Of a stretch of DNA of 64,000 nucleotides, positions 23,033-34,379 are shown in pieces. The notes beneath the pieces were generated by a model that worked only from the letters and a program-made list of their open reading frames with translations, was not told where the DNA came from and did not search any database. The stretch's first letter is position 1. Every line of letters begins with the position of its first letter. Both the position numbers and the translations under genes were made by a program. Source of the DNA: Wolfiporia cocos (Eukaryota; Basidiomycota; Agaricomycetes; Polyporales; Phaeolaceae); the NCBI GenBank assembly GCA_029448655.1, contig JACCLO010000011.1, forward strand, positions 1,116,001 to 1,180,000, read 5' to 3'.

Positions 23033-23660
23033 CTATATACCCGACGTTATTTTTGGCTTTCATCCATGACGAAACTTCATCGTAGGTTCAACGTACCACT
23101 GTGCCGCCCTTGTCGTCCTCAAGTGAGTCAAACCGGGCGACATGAGACACAGTTGTCTTCGCATGTGCTGCAATGGCATCATGGTGATATAAATCTGTTG
23201 TGCTGTCGCTCAGCCCAACTGCTCCGAGAGCGACAAGCTGTGCATACCACGGCCATGACGCATCGAAGATCTCCAGCTCAGATACAACGATCCTCGATCC
23301 ACTTATTCAATTCTGCCGATTCGAGGCGCCGAATACGATGGATGACGCCGGATTTTACGGCTGTGGTTGATCGCCGCCCGACTGTCACCCGTCAAGCTGG
23401 CGACGGTTACTACAATGCAATCAGCCTCGCGCCACAGAGCGGACGGCAATGCTCGGGGGTTCCAAGCTACACCTCACGGGATATCAACTTTTATAACACT
23501 GGAGCTTACACTTACATACCTTGAGCCTGTCCTTCAGTAATTCGTACGAGAGAAATAGCTCAGACGTGGCACGGCACCATGCTGCATGTCGGCAGATTCC
23601 GACCACCTGCGGACCCACAAGAGCAAACTGCTGCGGAGGTATTGTGCGACCCGGAATATT
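21522..23660 (-). repeat. Left arm of an inverted duplication (2OG oxygenase plus upstream DNA)
   Basis: The gene and roughly 600 bp upstream match 34380-36495 in opposite orientation. Outside the exons, shared blocks include AAGTGGATCGAGGATCGTTG (near 23300 on the minus strand and 34723 on the plus strand) and GTGGGTCC.CAGG.. with AATCTGCCGAC (near 23605 and 34410). Coding parts are much more similar than flanks. Confidence 0.65.
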
Positions 23661-24074
23661 AATGAGCAATGAGACATTCACCTCAAGTAAATGCTCATAC
23701 GTTTCGAATGTAGAACCATGAACCCTGGCAGCTGTGACAGCTGCAGTCAGTCCGGGGCAACATCCCCGCTGAGCAGAGTTGGGAGACGGCGAACGACCGG
23801 TGTAGCAGGGACCCGCCTGGAGACCGGAGCGCAGAAGGGGAACTGTAGGGGAGTGTGCGTACCCGTAAATGACGTAGACCGGCCAGTCGAGCGTAAGCGT
23901 CATGGAGAGAGCTAGCAATTAACATGATATATTCCAGTGCCGCCAAGTACATCTAGTTGTCCGATTGTAGCCAGCGACGAACGTATACGGTCGCCAGATA
24001 GCGGTGCGCCGGGCAGAGAGGACAGATCCATAGCAAATAATCGCCCAGAGCGAGGATAAGGAGCGATGCGGCCA
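23661..24074. other. Intergenic, no gene seen
   Basis: Short frames only, between the duplication arm and the AP-2 sigma stop codon. The stretch 23033-23660 just before it belongs to the inverted duplication. Confidence 0.4.
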
Positions 24075-24787
24075 TCACTCTAGTTTCTCGAGCTCCTCGA
24101 GCCTTGCGAGAACGACTTCCTTGCTCGTCTCTTCGATCTCTCCCGCAAGGAAGACCTCATCCAGAATGGCATACACCTGTATCTGTGATTGAGCATCGCC
24201 TGGGGCTAAGGACTCATGCCAGGTTCAAACCTTATAGAAGTTGAAAACAAGGTCGAGCTCGCAGACGTTATCGAAGAACGAGTCTGCCTCCATGAGCATA
24301 TTAAGCGCGCATACAGTCAGCTCTACAACGCACCTAGCACCTCCACAAAGAGATGTATCGCCTCCAGATACGCAAGCTCGTTGTCGTCAGCATCGACGCA
24401 CACGCAGAAGAAGAGGCCGGCATAACGCCTGTATACAATCTTGTGTGCCCGGAACTGAGGTAACGGCGAACGCGATCAGTGCGACTGCAATGTACGCTCA
24501 GCGTACAATGTAGCATACCTCAACAAAGTTTGACTGAGACTTCTGATCGCGCGGTGCAACTAACCGATGCACCTCACCGCGTAATCGAACCTATGCTCGC
24601 AACTCAGCCACCGAATGAGTCGCGAAACGGAGACAATGCTTACCTTCTCGTCATCATCATATGGAACATACCATTTCGACAAACGGGTCTTACCCTGACG
24701 GTTCTATAGCAGACAGCGTCAACATCGCCAACGTGCCAGAGGCCGAGCTGCACACTGGCTGACCTGAACGAGTATGAACCTGATCAT
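24075..24787 (-). CDS. APS2: AP-2 adaptor complex sigma subunit
   Basis: Small chain of the clathrin adaptor AP-2 at the plasma membrane, which helps bind dileucine cargo signals during endocytosis. Six exons: 24787-24764, 24703-24644, 24590-24519, 24454-24334, 24283-24231 and 24176-24075, exactly 143 aa (human AP2S1 142). It starts [20 protein letters not shown] and contains [54 protein letters not shown] and [16 protein letters not shown]. These follow AP-2 rather than AP-1 sigma. Shares a divergent promoter region with TRP4. Confidence 0.92.
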
Positions 24788-25200
24788 GGTGTGGCTATTA
24801 CATCGACGCTAGGCGCCCAACTGCTCACCGGATCGGTGGTGGTTTCGGCTAACCAAATTGTTATGCCTCACTTGCATTGATCTCCTATGAATCTTCAATC
24901 TCAGGGACACTGTAGAAATCAAGTCTATTAACTGCATTATGATTTTATGCTGTGCAATGCTGTATTGTGGATTGCAATGGAGGTGGTCCGTTGCGGGAGG
25001 CTGCTGCAGAACACCCACATTGCCCAGTCGATGTCTCAGCTCATCCACCTCCATAATCATGAGAAAGCATCGCCAATCTGTGCCATAAGCTGGGTAGTAC
25101 GATTTTATGGGACAGTGCCCGGAAGACAGGCTATTTGCTCTGCAAGAGGATATAAGGTCGAACGAACGTGAGTCACTGCGTTCCTTTATCATCCCCCGCA
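24788..25200. promoter_or_regulatory. Divergent promoter region APS2 / TRP4
   Basis: 413 bp separate the start codons of APS2 (minus) and TRP4 (plus). No clear TATA box. No Gcn4-type TGACTCA was recognised by eye; a partial TGAGTCAC occurs at 25169-25176, 25 bp before the TRP4 ATG, and would fit amino-acid control. Confidence 0.45.
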
Positions 25201-26390
25201 ATGTCGAGCTACACTCCGGAGACGTTCAAAGCCCTCCTGGGCAAGCTGGTCAAGACGCCTGAGTACTTTGGTCCAGACGACCTCCAGCTTGCGCTCGAAC
25301 ACATTTTCACACCAGACGTGGTGCAGCCTGTGCAAATTGGCTCATTTTTGACTGCTTTGCACATCGAGCGCGTGGAGAGGCGGCCGGAGTGTCTCGCGGC
25401 GGCAGCGGAAGTGCTGCGAAAACGCGCGTTGACGGCTGCAGTCGAGGATCCGGAGCGGGACTTTGTGGTCGACATCGTCGGCACCGGTGGGGATGGACAC
25501 AACACGTTCAATGTGAGCACTACCGCCGCGGTTGTGGCAGCAGGAGCTGGCGCGCGAGTGATCAAGGTGAATTTCACGACGATTTATCCTATCCAAAGTC
25601 ATTCAAATGTCCTGTAGCACGGGAGCAGAGCATCTACCTCGTCGTCAGGCTCTGCCGATCTCCTGCAGTCTCTCGACTGCGTGTTCGCCCCGCCCAGTGC
25701 TGGGACGCCCATGCCCATCCCGCGCATCCCCTTCACGTTCATCCTAGCTCCCCACTACCACCCCGCACTGGCCATGATCGCTCCCTACCGCAAGGCTCTC
25801 CCGTGAGTCCTCCGTTTACTTCCGCATCGCGCTGCGTGACCGCCCCCCTCTCCAGACACCGAACGATGTTCAACGTGCTCGGGCCGCTCATCAACCCCGC
25901 CCGGCCGCGGGGCATGGTCCTCGGTGTCGCAGAGCGCGAACTCGGGCCCACCTTCGCGCAGTCGCTCCGCGCCGGTGGCGTGCAGCGCGCGCTCGTCGTC
26001 TGCGGGGCGGAGGGGCTTGATGAGATCAGCTGCGCGGGCGAGACACACGCGTGGGAGCTCCGGGACGGGGTTGTCACCGAGCTCACGCTGCACCCCGAGC
26101 AGTTTGGCCTGCGCGCGCACCCGCTGTCGGCCGTCGCGGGCGGCACGCCGGATGAGAACGCGGAGACGTTCAGGCTGCTGCTGACGTCGGGCGAGGATAT
26201 TCCGGAGAGGCTGACGCCCGTGCTGCACTTTGTGCTGATGAATGCCGCGGCACTCCTCTTGGTTGCGGGCGTTGCAGGGGACCTTAAGGATGGTGTGGAG
26301 AAGGCGAAGAAGAGCATCACCTCGGGTGCTGCTTGGAGAGCATTGGAGACCTTCCGGGAGGTTGGGAAGGCGGCTGTGGCGAAGGTGTGA
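25201..26390 (+). CDS. TRP4: Anthranilate phosphoribosyltransferase (tryptophan biosynthesis)
   Basis: Joins anthranilate and PRPP to give phosphoribosylanthranilate. Three exons: 25201-25566, 25618-25802 and 25856-26390, 361 aa (yeast Trp4 380). The PRPP loop VGTGGDGHNTFNVSTTAA sits near residue 100. HGSRASTSSSGSADLL begins exon 2 (substrate loop KHG.R….GSAD), FNVLGPLINPARP begins exon 3, and DEISCAGETHAWEL follows, all standard family blocks. The N-terminal helical domain carries the IGSFLTALHIERVE block. Exon 3 is GC-rich. Confidence 0.92.
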
Positions 26391-26548
26391 TGTACGCGTG
26401 CGTTTAAATGCTCTCAGTTACATATGATGGGTCTAATGTCGCTTACATGAAAAGTAGCCGTCCTCAGTATTATATCACATACAACATTGGTGTAACATTT
26501 TCTTTTACGATAGATGTGTCCGAGACAAGTCCAAGAGGCATCCTTTCT

Positions 26549-28693
26549 TCATATTTGTTCAACGATGCAGTCCAAAACTGCACTCCTCCTCTCGTAGACC
26601 ACAACTCTGATTGCTTCCTCAAGTGCCGCTTGCAGATCGGCTGCACGCTCGACTCGGCAGCCCCATGCACCCCCTGCAGCGGTGGCAATTCCGGCATAAT
26701 CTGGCATTTCGGGCCCAAATCCTACAGTGAGCTGTCGTCCGGAAACTTTGCTGCCGAGTCCGTTCGGGTGGACTCCCAGCATGGAGAGCCGTGGTGACTG
26801 ATGAAGATGGTAAGTGTGGCATCAGATACCGTAATCAACTGATTCATGACTTACCTTCCAGCCACCGTTGTTCAAGATTACTGTGAGGAACGGCTGAGAC
26901 TGGTAAGATCTCCACCAAACCAATGAACAACACGCTGACGTACCGTGTCATAACGCCTGGCTATCCAGTATGCAGTGCCCGGGACACAGAACAAGAAGTC
27001 ACCGTCGCCCACAATGGCCGTGATGAGGTCATAATTTTTGCCGGCAACATTCGCCCCGAGACGAGTTCCGATAGCTGCGCCCAGCGCCCACCCGAGACTC
27101 GAGCCACCCGATTGGATCATGCTCCCGGGATGCTCTGGCCTGATGTGGTTCCATACCGTCGTGTACTCGCTGATCCCCTCGTTTAACCACAGGACGTTCT
27201 CACCGCGGCTCGGCGTCTGCGAACGCACTGCCTCTCGCAACGTTGCGAGAATGAAGGGCACGGTGGATGTGATCCCGTCCGGTGCAAGGGAGGCCGCCGC
27301 GGTATCGAGCTCCTGCATCCATTGATCGTGCAGAACCTTCAGACACACGCCACGCTCCTGTATCTTGGCTTGCAGCCCGACGCTGTCCGCCGCTTGCTCG
27401 TCTGAAATGCGCACTGCGTCCAGGAGTTGAGTCAAGGCAACCTCGGCATCTGCGTTGCAGATCATCTCGGCGTCCACATGCGACCAGCCCATCTGCCTCT
27501 TCAGTGGATCAGGGTCGATCACGAAGACCCGCGCGGTATCTTGCGCCTTACTCCCCGACGCTTCTATCCATGGGATGTCGGCGTCCAGAATGATGATCAC
27601 ATCCGCTTCTGGGAGGTATTCATTTTTGCCGCTGAATGACAAGCCTAGAAGGTATGGGTGGCTGAATGGCACGCAGAGCACCGGACAGATTGATGCGAAC
27701 ACGCCGATCGCACGAGATTTCGAGAAGGCTGCCAGTAGAGGTACAGTACGTTGGTTTCTCCCAGAATTAGAGGCGATGATCATGGGAAATTTTGCGTTGT
27801 TGAGAGCTTCCACAATGGTTTTTATAGCTACAGAACTTCTGTCAACCCTCTGTATGGTACAGATATCGAGCAAGCATACCATTGGGAGACAATGCGCTTG
27901 GCTGGACTGAAGGCCATTTTGCAACCTCAAGTTGCGTCTTGAAGACATTCTCGTCGATCTCCTCCTCCAGTGTTTCACGGCGAGCCCATAAATACACCGG
28001 ACCCTTGGGGCCGCTTATTGCACTACCAACAGCGACATTGGTCATTGCAAGTAGCGACAGATTTTGCGCATAGGACATACAATTGCCAAGCACGCATAAT
28101 AGTCTTGGCCACAGTCTTGCCGCTCATGAATTGTGCGGTATATCGCATGTATTGCCGCACGATAGCAGGTTGATCTGGGACATCTACACCGCTCATATTT
28201 TGAGCGGGGAGATCCATGGGATTGCGCGGTGAACACACCTTGTCCCCACGTCGGCCACTCATTTTTTGACCCCTTGTGCTCCCCGCTTACCGAATAGGGC
28301 GATGCTCCCGCGAAGATGAGGACCGGGGTCTGGCCTTTGTCGACATTGTGCACTGCACCGGCCAAGGCCTAATCGAGATCCCAGATAGGAGTCCTCGATC
28401 AGATCAATCCCGTAGTCGCATTCTCACTAGGCACGCACCTGGGTCCCGACGTCGACATGGACGATTACAATCGCTGGCTTGCCTGCGACCTGTGCGTATC
28501 CCTGCGCTGCGCTGAGGGCGACCATCTCGTTCGGGCATGTCACGATTTCCAGTAGTGATTTACCCCCGTTCTCGATACGCTGCCGTTCCAAGTCCTCTAA
28601 CATCGCGGGATGATCGTTGCCCCAATTCACGAACGCATGCGTGATCCCTGCGGCGTGCAGTGTCTTCCAGAATACAGACGCCGTCGTGTACAT
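26549..28693 (-). CDS. Thiamine diphosphate-dependent enzyme (acetolactate synthase / benzoylformate decarboxylase-like)
   Basis: Seven exons: 28693-28439, 28368-28239, 28183-28081, 28022-27891, 27838-26944, 26893-26855 and 26797-26549, 600 aa; a start at 28747 would add 18. The N-terminal PYR domain has the catalytic Glu in TCPNEMVALSAAQGYAQ, then DVGTQALAGAVHN and LIFAGASPYS. A central domain follows, and the C-terminal PP domain has the ThDP motif GDGDFLF…VILNNGGW (GDG to NN, about 28 residues). It is the stand-alone fungal IlvB-like type, not the canonical ILV2, as I see no mitochondrial presequence and the C-terminus diverges. It could carboligate or decarboxylate 2-oxo acids; substrate not inferable. 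Confidence 0.82.
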
Positions 28694-28747
28694 CTTGGAG
28701 TCGGCCGCGATTGACGATCTGAGTAATGATGGACGCGGGGATAGCAC

Positions 28748-29215
28748 TGAGACGACGGATGACGACTTGAGAACATGTTGTGCCGACTGTCCAGCGATTT
28801 ATAGACGGGTGAACGGGTGAACAAGTGCCTGGGATAGCATTTGACAAAACTCTTCTGCAGTGCTACAGATAAGCGGACCCGACTGCGTCTTCTCACGTCT
28901 TGAGTGTTATAAATTCCCAGCCTATTGGCGTCTATGCTAGCACGTATTGGCGTCCGCTTAGACACCACCAATAGCAGCTGCAAGGTGTATATGATGTTTC
29001 AGTTCCATCTTCAAATGGCTATGAAAATGGGGGTCCGAGCTGTGCTTCGCGCCAAATGTCGATGTTTCAGAAGCCGATGTCGGAACGTACTGTCACAGTG
29101 TGAGACCCGGCACCCAGCAATACAATAGTATCTCCTTGATAAACCTTGTGACCTGTATGACTTCTACGTCACCCCGTGCTCATGCTGACCTCCATAGTAC
29201 ACCCCGCAAACCAAT
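28748..29215. other. Intergenic, no gene seen
   Basis: Promoter side of the ThDP enzyme gene and 3' flank of the GH12 gene, both minus strand. Confidence 0.4.
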
Positions 29216-30421
29216 TCATGTGTTAACAGTGACGGTATAGCTGTTTGTCTGAAGCGTCGCAGTGCCGACGAATGGTTCGGTGCCCGCTTCAACGGATTGC
29301 AAATACTGTTGTAGTTCGAAGTCAGCCTCGTACTGTAGCATTGCGCAAATCGATCAGCCATTTACCATCGAAGTAGTCATGTTGTAGTTGTCGATCAGGT
29401 AGTCTAGAATCGAGACGATCTGTAAAATCATATTTATAGGACATAGCGAGTTGACGTACTGAAGTAGTCCTTCAAGTCAGAGCTGAAGTCGTTGATATTG
29501 CCTTGGTTGGTAACGAAGGACACCGTCTGCCAATAGGTGTTGAATCCTTCGTAAAGGTTCCAGCTGTAGCCGCCGACGGAGATATCAGACGCAATTTCAG
29601 AGCCAAGAGGGCCGGCGCTGGATCGGGGATGAGATTTGACGCGAAATACGAATTTGTATACGTACCCGCCCTCGGTGGAGACCCAAATCATGCTGCGAGT
29701 TTGACAGGGCAGATGAGACTCTGGTCCGTATCAAATGCACTGGGCACATCTTACACTTCAAACGTGGAGGTACTCGTGCCGGGGTCACTGGCGGAGGTAC
29801 CAATCCAAATATCGTATCTACGAGCAGCGCCAAATTGTCGCCAAGCTCATGAACAGCAGATGAAGTACAACGTACGACACGTCAGCCACAGTATCGGAAG
29901 AGATGGACTCATATTCCCAGTTCCAGGTAGTCGGGGCTGATGTGATCTCGCCAAGCTATGTACAACGTCAGCACGCCAGCTTGCACCAATAGGAGTGATA
30001 CGTACCGTCATACCGCTTGCGTCGAGCTGGTTGACGTTTGAGTCTGCAGGCATCCCCATTCAATTCCGCTCCAATCTCGACGGATTGCAGAAGAAACACA
30101 CAGCTCTTTACATCATACTGGCCCTCCGACCAGGTGTACGTAGTCGACCACGAGATCGTGTCGCCGTCTGCACTGACCAGAGTAGCGTTCTGCGAGCCCG
30201 TTCCATTGTCTGCAATGCAGGCGTCGACATTGAGCGTCAATCCAAGTCCTAAAGTAGCTGACAGAGTCGCCCTTGAAGCACAGGCACCCACCTTCGCCCC
30301 ATAGGTTCTGGCAAAGCTGGTAGTCGCCCGCGTCGACGCAGGTCCACTGTCCGGTGATCGTCTCCGAGGCAAATGCCCCGGCGAAGAGGGCAGAGAAGAG
30401 GAAGAGCGTGAGGAGCTGCAT
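29216..30421 (-). CDS. Secreted GH12 endoglucanase / xyloglucanase
   Basis: Hydrolyses beta-1,4-glucan or xyloglucan outside the cell. Nine exons: 30421-30292, 30209-30102, 30043-30006, 29955-29876, 29817-29755, 29692-29666, 29617-29460, 29403-29366 and 29305-29216, 243 aa. There is a signal peptide of about 18 residues (MQLLTLFLFSALFAGAFA), then QWTCVDAGDYQLCQNLWG, TISWSTTYTWS, VKSY, TTWNWEY and VADVSYDIWIG. The nucleophile is expected at Glu139 in FEVMIW and the acid/base at Glu224 in EAGTEPF; both are present. GGYSWNLYEG and DLKDYFNYL also follow the family. Cysteines and length fit an intact enzyme without a carbohydrate-binding module. Confidence 0.9.
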
Positions 30422-30483
30422 GATGAAGCTACTGGACGTTTACTAGTAAAGTCTGCACTGGAAGTTGCGAATCATAGAGGCAA

Positions 30484-30491
30484 TTTTTATA
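30484..30491 (-). promoter_or_regulatory. TATA box of the GH12 gene
   Basis: TATAAAAA on the minus strand, 63-70 nt before the ATG at 30421, a good distance for a regulated secreted-enzyme gene. Confidence 0.55.
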
Positions 30492-31345
30492 CTGCGAGAC
30501 AGTCAGAGACAGGCTCGGGGCTTCCGTGTAGTCAGGGGATAGGGAGTGTCTGGACGGGTGCGGTATGATGCCCACGGAGCGGATGTGAAAGCGGGGGGAG
30601 CATGAGGAGCGAGGTCACACCCCGTGGAGGATCTAGGCACGGTAATTCATATTGCGCTTGTGCAGAGCATGTCTCGTCACCAAGAGGTAGCGAGAATGTC
30701 ATCACTGTTGTGAGGGAAAGCCGATGATATACCGCTGGCTCTTTGATGGTATGGGTTCTCCGAGAGAAGTTGCAGAAGGCTCTGCAAAGCAACCGTCGTG
30801 AACAAGTTCTTGGACGCAGTGCATTGTTCTGGTAGGACTCATGGAGATTGGTATTCTGCATCTGCATAACACGGTAGTCGCTGAAATCGAAATTGTGTAA
30901 ATTTATAATTTTCATACGTCCGTTTGGGTATGCAGCACGTCTAACAGCGTGATGGTGTACATGACGCACCCTAAAAACCAGAATGGCTCCGCCCATTTCA
31001 AAGTCAAAATGAAGGCTCCTGGGTGGTGGTCGCATCATGAACAGGACCGCATGCTCATAATCTTCGTTGCAACGCTGCGTTCCCTGAGCTTCCCTGACAG
31101 ATTCTGTCCTGGTGCGCACCTGACTCTTAGAACCCTCGTTCCAAGCACCTATCAGCTTCGTACAGCGTAACAATGAAGAGCATCCGTTGAATATCCCCTT
31201 CATTGTACCTGGTCAATTCAATACAATGTTTCGGACTGTTCACAGGACAAGTAGTGAGTGCAGTATTCATCACATGCCTCAAAAAGAAGAAGGACATACT
31301 TAGTGAGTACCGATCCGTGAACATGGAGTTGGAATATTGTGCAGT
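30492..31345. other. Intergenic, no gene seen
   Basis: A 223-codon minus frame spans part of this stretch, but its translation has no domain pattern and uneven composition; I treat it as chance. Confidence 0.4.
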
Positions 31346-31856
31346 TTATATCTGCATACGGACATATGGAATATCCTCCTTGTAGAATATCTCCCCGAAC
31401 CGAGTCATGCCCCTCCGCTCGTACCAGTCTGCGGTAGACAGTCGTGCATCACACCATATGGCGTCGCAGTTGAGCTCTGTGCGTGCTTCCTCAAAAATAT
31501 ACTGCAACAGCCTCGTCCCAATTCCACGACCCTGGTATGCAGGATCGCAGGCAAACTTGCGAAAGCGGGCCGCGGCCCGGGATTCATCATTCAAGGTTCC
31601 AACCGAGGGTGGAGGCTCCTTGAATAGAGATATTACTGCGACCGGTGTATCATGGGATGGCACGAATGCTCCGTAATGGAATCCGTGGTCATCCTCGGGT
31701 AAGCGGACATGAGAAACTGGGTGGTTAGGCCAGAGCACCGCGTGTCGCAGGGTGATTGTCTCGTCCGCAGCAATCCTTTTCAGTTCTGCAATAACAAAGA
31801 AGACGTCTTCTAACTGTGAATATCTACTATCAAAACATACCTATGTCAACTCCCAT
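31346..31856 (-). CDS. GNAT-family N-acetyltransferase
   Basis: Two exons, 31856-31841 (16 nt, MGVDI) and 31785-31346, 151 aa, with a 55 nt intron. The acetyl-CoA loop is YQGRGIGTRLLQYIFEEAR (pattern Q/RxxGxG), preceded by ARFRKFACDP, the usual beta-4 strand lead-in. WYERRGMTRFGE near the C-terminus is the common GNAT end motif (Y..GF). Substrate unknown; small soluble fungal GNATs acetylate amines or drugs. The start lies 184 bp from the oppositely oriented ArfGAP gene. Confidence 0.82.
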
Positions 31857-32040
31857 TTTCGCGCGCGCCACTGTGGCGCGAGATGGAAGGAGAAGCGCCC
31901 GAAGAGCTATCAGTACAGCTGCCACGTGTTCTCTGATGGGCGTCTGTTTGCCACCGCGCGTAGACGCCGGGAGTTGTACCGCTTCAGCTACTCTTACCAT
32001 CAACGATTCCGACAGTTTATCTTCGACTAATTGAACGACA
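31857..32040. promoter_or_regulatory. Divergent promoter GNAT / ArfGAP with a 17 bp palindrome
   Basis: 184 bp between the two start codons. CGCGCCAC-T-GTGGCGCG at 31864-31880 is a perfect inverted repeat 8 bp upstream of the GNAT ATG. It may be a protein-binding site or a hairpin in the GNAT leader. Confidence 0.5.
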
Positions 32041-33699
32041 ATGGCAGACCCTACAAAATCCGAGACGGAGCAGGTCTTCAAAGTCCTGAAAGCACAGAAG
32101 GGGAATAAGGTCAGCGCTGCTTGGTCAAACGGCCGCGGAACCGTGCTCACAATAGTATAGATGTGCTTTGACTGTCATGCACGCAATCCGACGTGGGCGA
32201 GCGTCACATTTGGGATCTACATATGTCTGGACTGCTCGAGTGTACACCGCAACATGGGCGTGCATATCAGTTTTGTACGGTGAGCCAGCTACCGGTGTAC
32301 GTGTCAGCGATTGCTCACGCGCGGATAACAGATCCACCAACCTCGATAGCTGGCAACTCAACCAATTGCGTACTATGAAGGTTGGAGGAAACGCTTCTGC
32401 AACCGACTTCTTCACGAAGCACGGCGGATCTGCACTATTGAATGATTCCGATACGAAGAAGAAATATTCTAGTCGGGTTGCGGAATTATACAAGGAGGAG
32501 CTTGCGAAACGCGTCAGGGAGGACGCTGCAAAGTGAGTGTTGCCGCTCGGAGATAGGTCGTGCTCTCAGACAAGCTCCCGCAGATTCCCTGAGAAAGTCG
32601 TTGTTGAGGGCACCGTTGATGCGGCTGCTACACCAACCTCGCAAGGAGGCGGCGATGATGACTTCTTCTCCTCCTGGGACAAACCCGCTACGCCGAAGAC
32701 CCCCGGGTTTGTCTCCTCCAAACCCACACCTCCTGTTCTCGGACGCGCAGCCACCACAGCTGCTAACTCGACCACCGGTACCGACAGTCCGCCCGCAACC
32801 CCCCGCACGATCAGCTCAAACTCGCTGCGCTCCGCGCCCTCGCGCCCTGCCTCCAAGCTCGGCGCTTCGAGGCTCAACTCGTCCGCGTCCTCCGTAACCA
32901 CAGGCACCGGCACGGCGCCCGGCGCGCGCAAGTCGAAGCTCGGCGGGCTCGGCGCGAAGAAGGCCGCACCGCTCGACTTCGCAGAGGCCGAGCGGCGAGC
33001 GGCGGAGGAGGCCGAGCGCATCCGCCAACTCGGATACGACCGCGAGCGCGAGAAAGCGGAGGAGGAGGAGCGTGTGCGCAAGGAGAAGGAGGCCGCCGCC
33101 GCCAGCGCGAAGGCGAAGGCGAAGGCCCCCGCGAGCACCAGCACGAAGAGCGTCCCCTCGCCTGCGCCCGCCGCGCCGAAGGGCAGCGCGCAGGACATGG
33201 AGCGCCTGGGGATGGGCATGAAGCGGCTCGGCTTCGGCGCGGTGCCCGCGGCGGCGAGCACGTCACGCGCGACCGGGGAGGAGGAGGCGCCAACGTACGC
33301 GCGCGAGAAGTTCGGGAAGCAGAAGGCGATCTCTTCCGATATGTACTTTGGCAGGAACGCGTACGACCCCACCGCAGTGGGCGAGGCGCAGACGCGCCTG
33401 CAGTCGTTCCAGGGCGCGACGTCCATCTCGTCCAACCAGTACTTCGGACGCGAGGAAGAGGAGGAAATGGGTGGCGGCGCTGCAGATGGAGGCTTGTTGG
33501 GTGATGGGACGCTCGCTGGGCTAGAGATAGCGGCCAAGGATGCTATTCAGAGAGTATTGGCCAACCCTGACGTACAGAACGTTGGCGAGAGCATCCGGGC
33601 AGGTGCTCTCAAGGTGCGTCCCTCCCGGTATCGTTTTCTACGTGCAGCTGATACATTTGGCAGCTGTCTGACTATCTCGCTCAAATGTCTGAGCGTTGA
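32041..33699 (+). CDS. GLO3: ADP-ribosylation factor GTPase-activating protein (Glo3/ArfGAP2-3 type)
   Basis: Stimulates GTP hydrolysis by Arf1 on COPI vesicles at the Golgi. Five exons: 32041-32109, 32161-32279, 32332-32532, 32584-33613 and 33664-33699, 484 aa (yeast Glo3 493). The N-terminal ArfGAP zinc finger has the spacing CX2CX16CX2C (Cys25, 28, 45, 48), and [12 protein letters not shown] carries the arginine finger Arg53. [20 protein letters not shown] and the FF…HGG segment follow. The middle is Ser/Pro/Ala-rich, then a charged coiled region, then two Glo3-type repeats ([13 protein letters not shown] and [13 protein letters not shown]). It ends [12 protein letters not shown] after a last 36 nt exon. 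The long antisense frame over exon 4 is a GC shadow. Confidence 0.9.
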
Positions 33700-34379
33700 G
33701 GTTAAGTTACCTCACGGACTTCCTTGCCAACAATACGCACACACTTCGTTATGAGCCTTGTTTGTGGAACTATATAATATTACGGTTTTTCTCTCTGTGG
33801 ATATTCAAATGCTGGCGTGATGCTTACAAGACCTCTGTAAGTTTATCCTCATCAGCAATGTACAAGGCCGCGCTGCATGTCATTTGTGTGCCGTACGTGT
33901 TTCACAAATGTACCTGGCAAGCCGACATGCCATTGTTCCTGGGCAAATCACGCAAAAGTTTCCACGAAACGATTGCTTTACTGAATTATCTTGATTGTCA
34001 GAAGCGATGGTGGCAAGGGGTCAGCAATGTTCATTTTTATCAAATGAACGGAATAGCAACACTCACCCACGCAGTAATCATGACTATGTTGTCTTGTTGA
34101 ATCCACCGTACATCCACTACGTTACATGCCATTACAGCGAGGAACTCGACGCACTTTCTAGGCTGAGAATGCGCCTTCTTGAACCTCGTCTAACAGCTAC
34201 GCTTCTCCTAGTGCATCCCAAAGGTACCCCTCGTGCCGTTATGCTCACTGTTAAAGTAGCAGTGACCTTTGCTTTGCATACAATGCGCTGCAATAATGAT
34301 CTGTGCCATCAAGGTCTACCAGCAGCTACCATATGTAAATCCTCCACGAGTCATGATGTTTGACATGTTTTGCTCAGAA
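33700..34379. other. Intergenic, no gene seen
   Basis: Two overlapping plus frames of ~130 codons carry no recognisable pattern and no conserved splice partners. Confidence 0.4.

Noticed and set aside
23484..23918. 144-codon minus frame as a gene
   Set aside because: Part of it lies in the duplicated upstream DNA of the 2OG gene, and the frame is not kept in the other arm.
30532..31203. 223-codon minus frame as a gene
   Set aside because: No domain, no consistent composition, no splice partner.
32566..33537. 323-codon antisense frame within GLO3
   Set aside because: Low-complexity Ser/Ala shadow of the GC-rich exon 4 of the ArfGAP.
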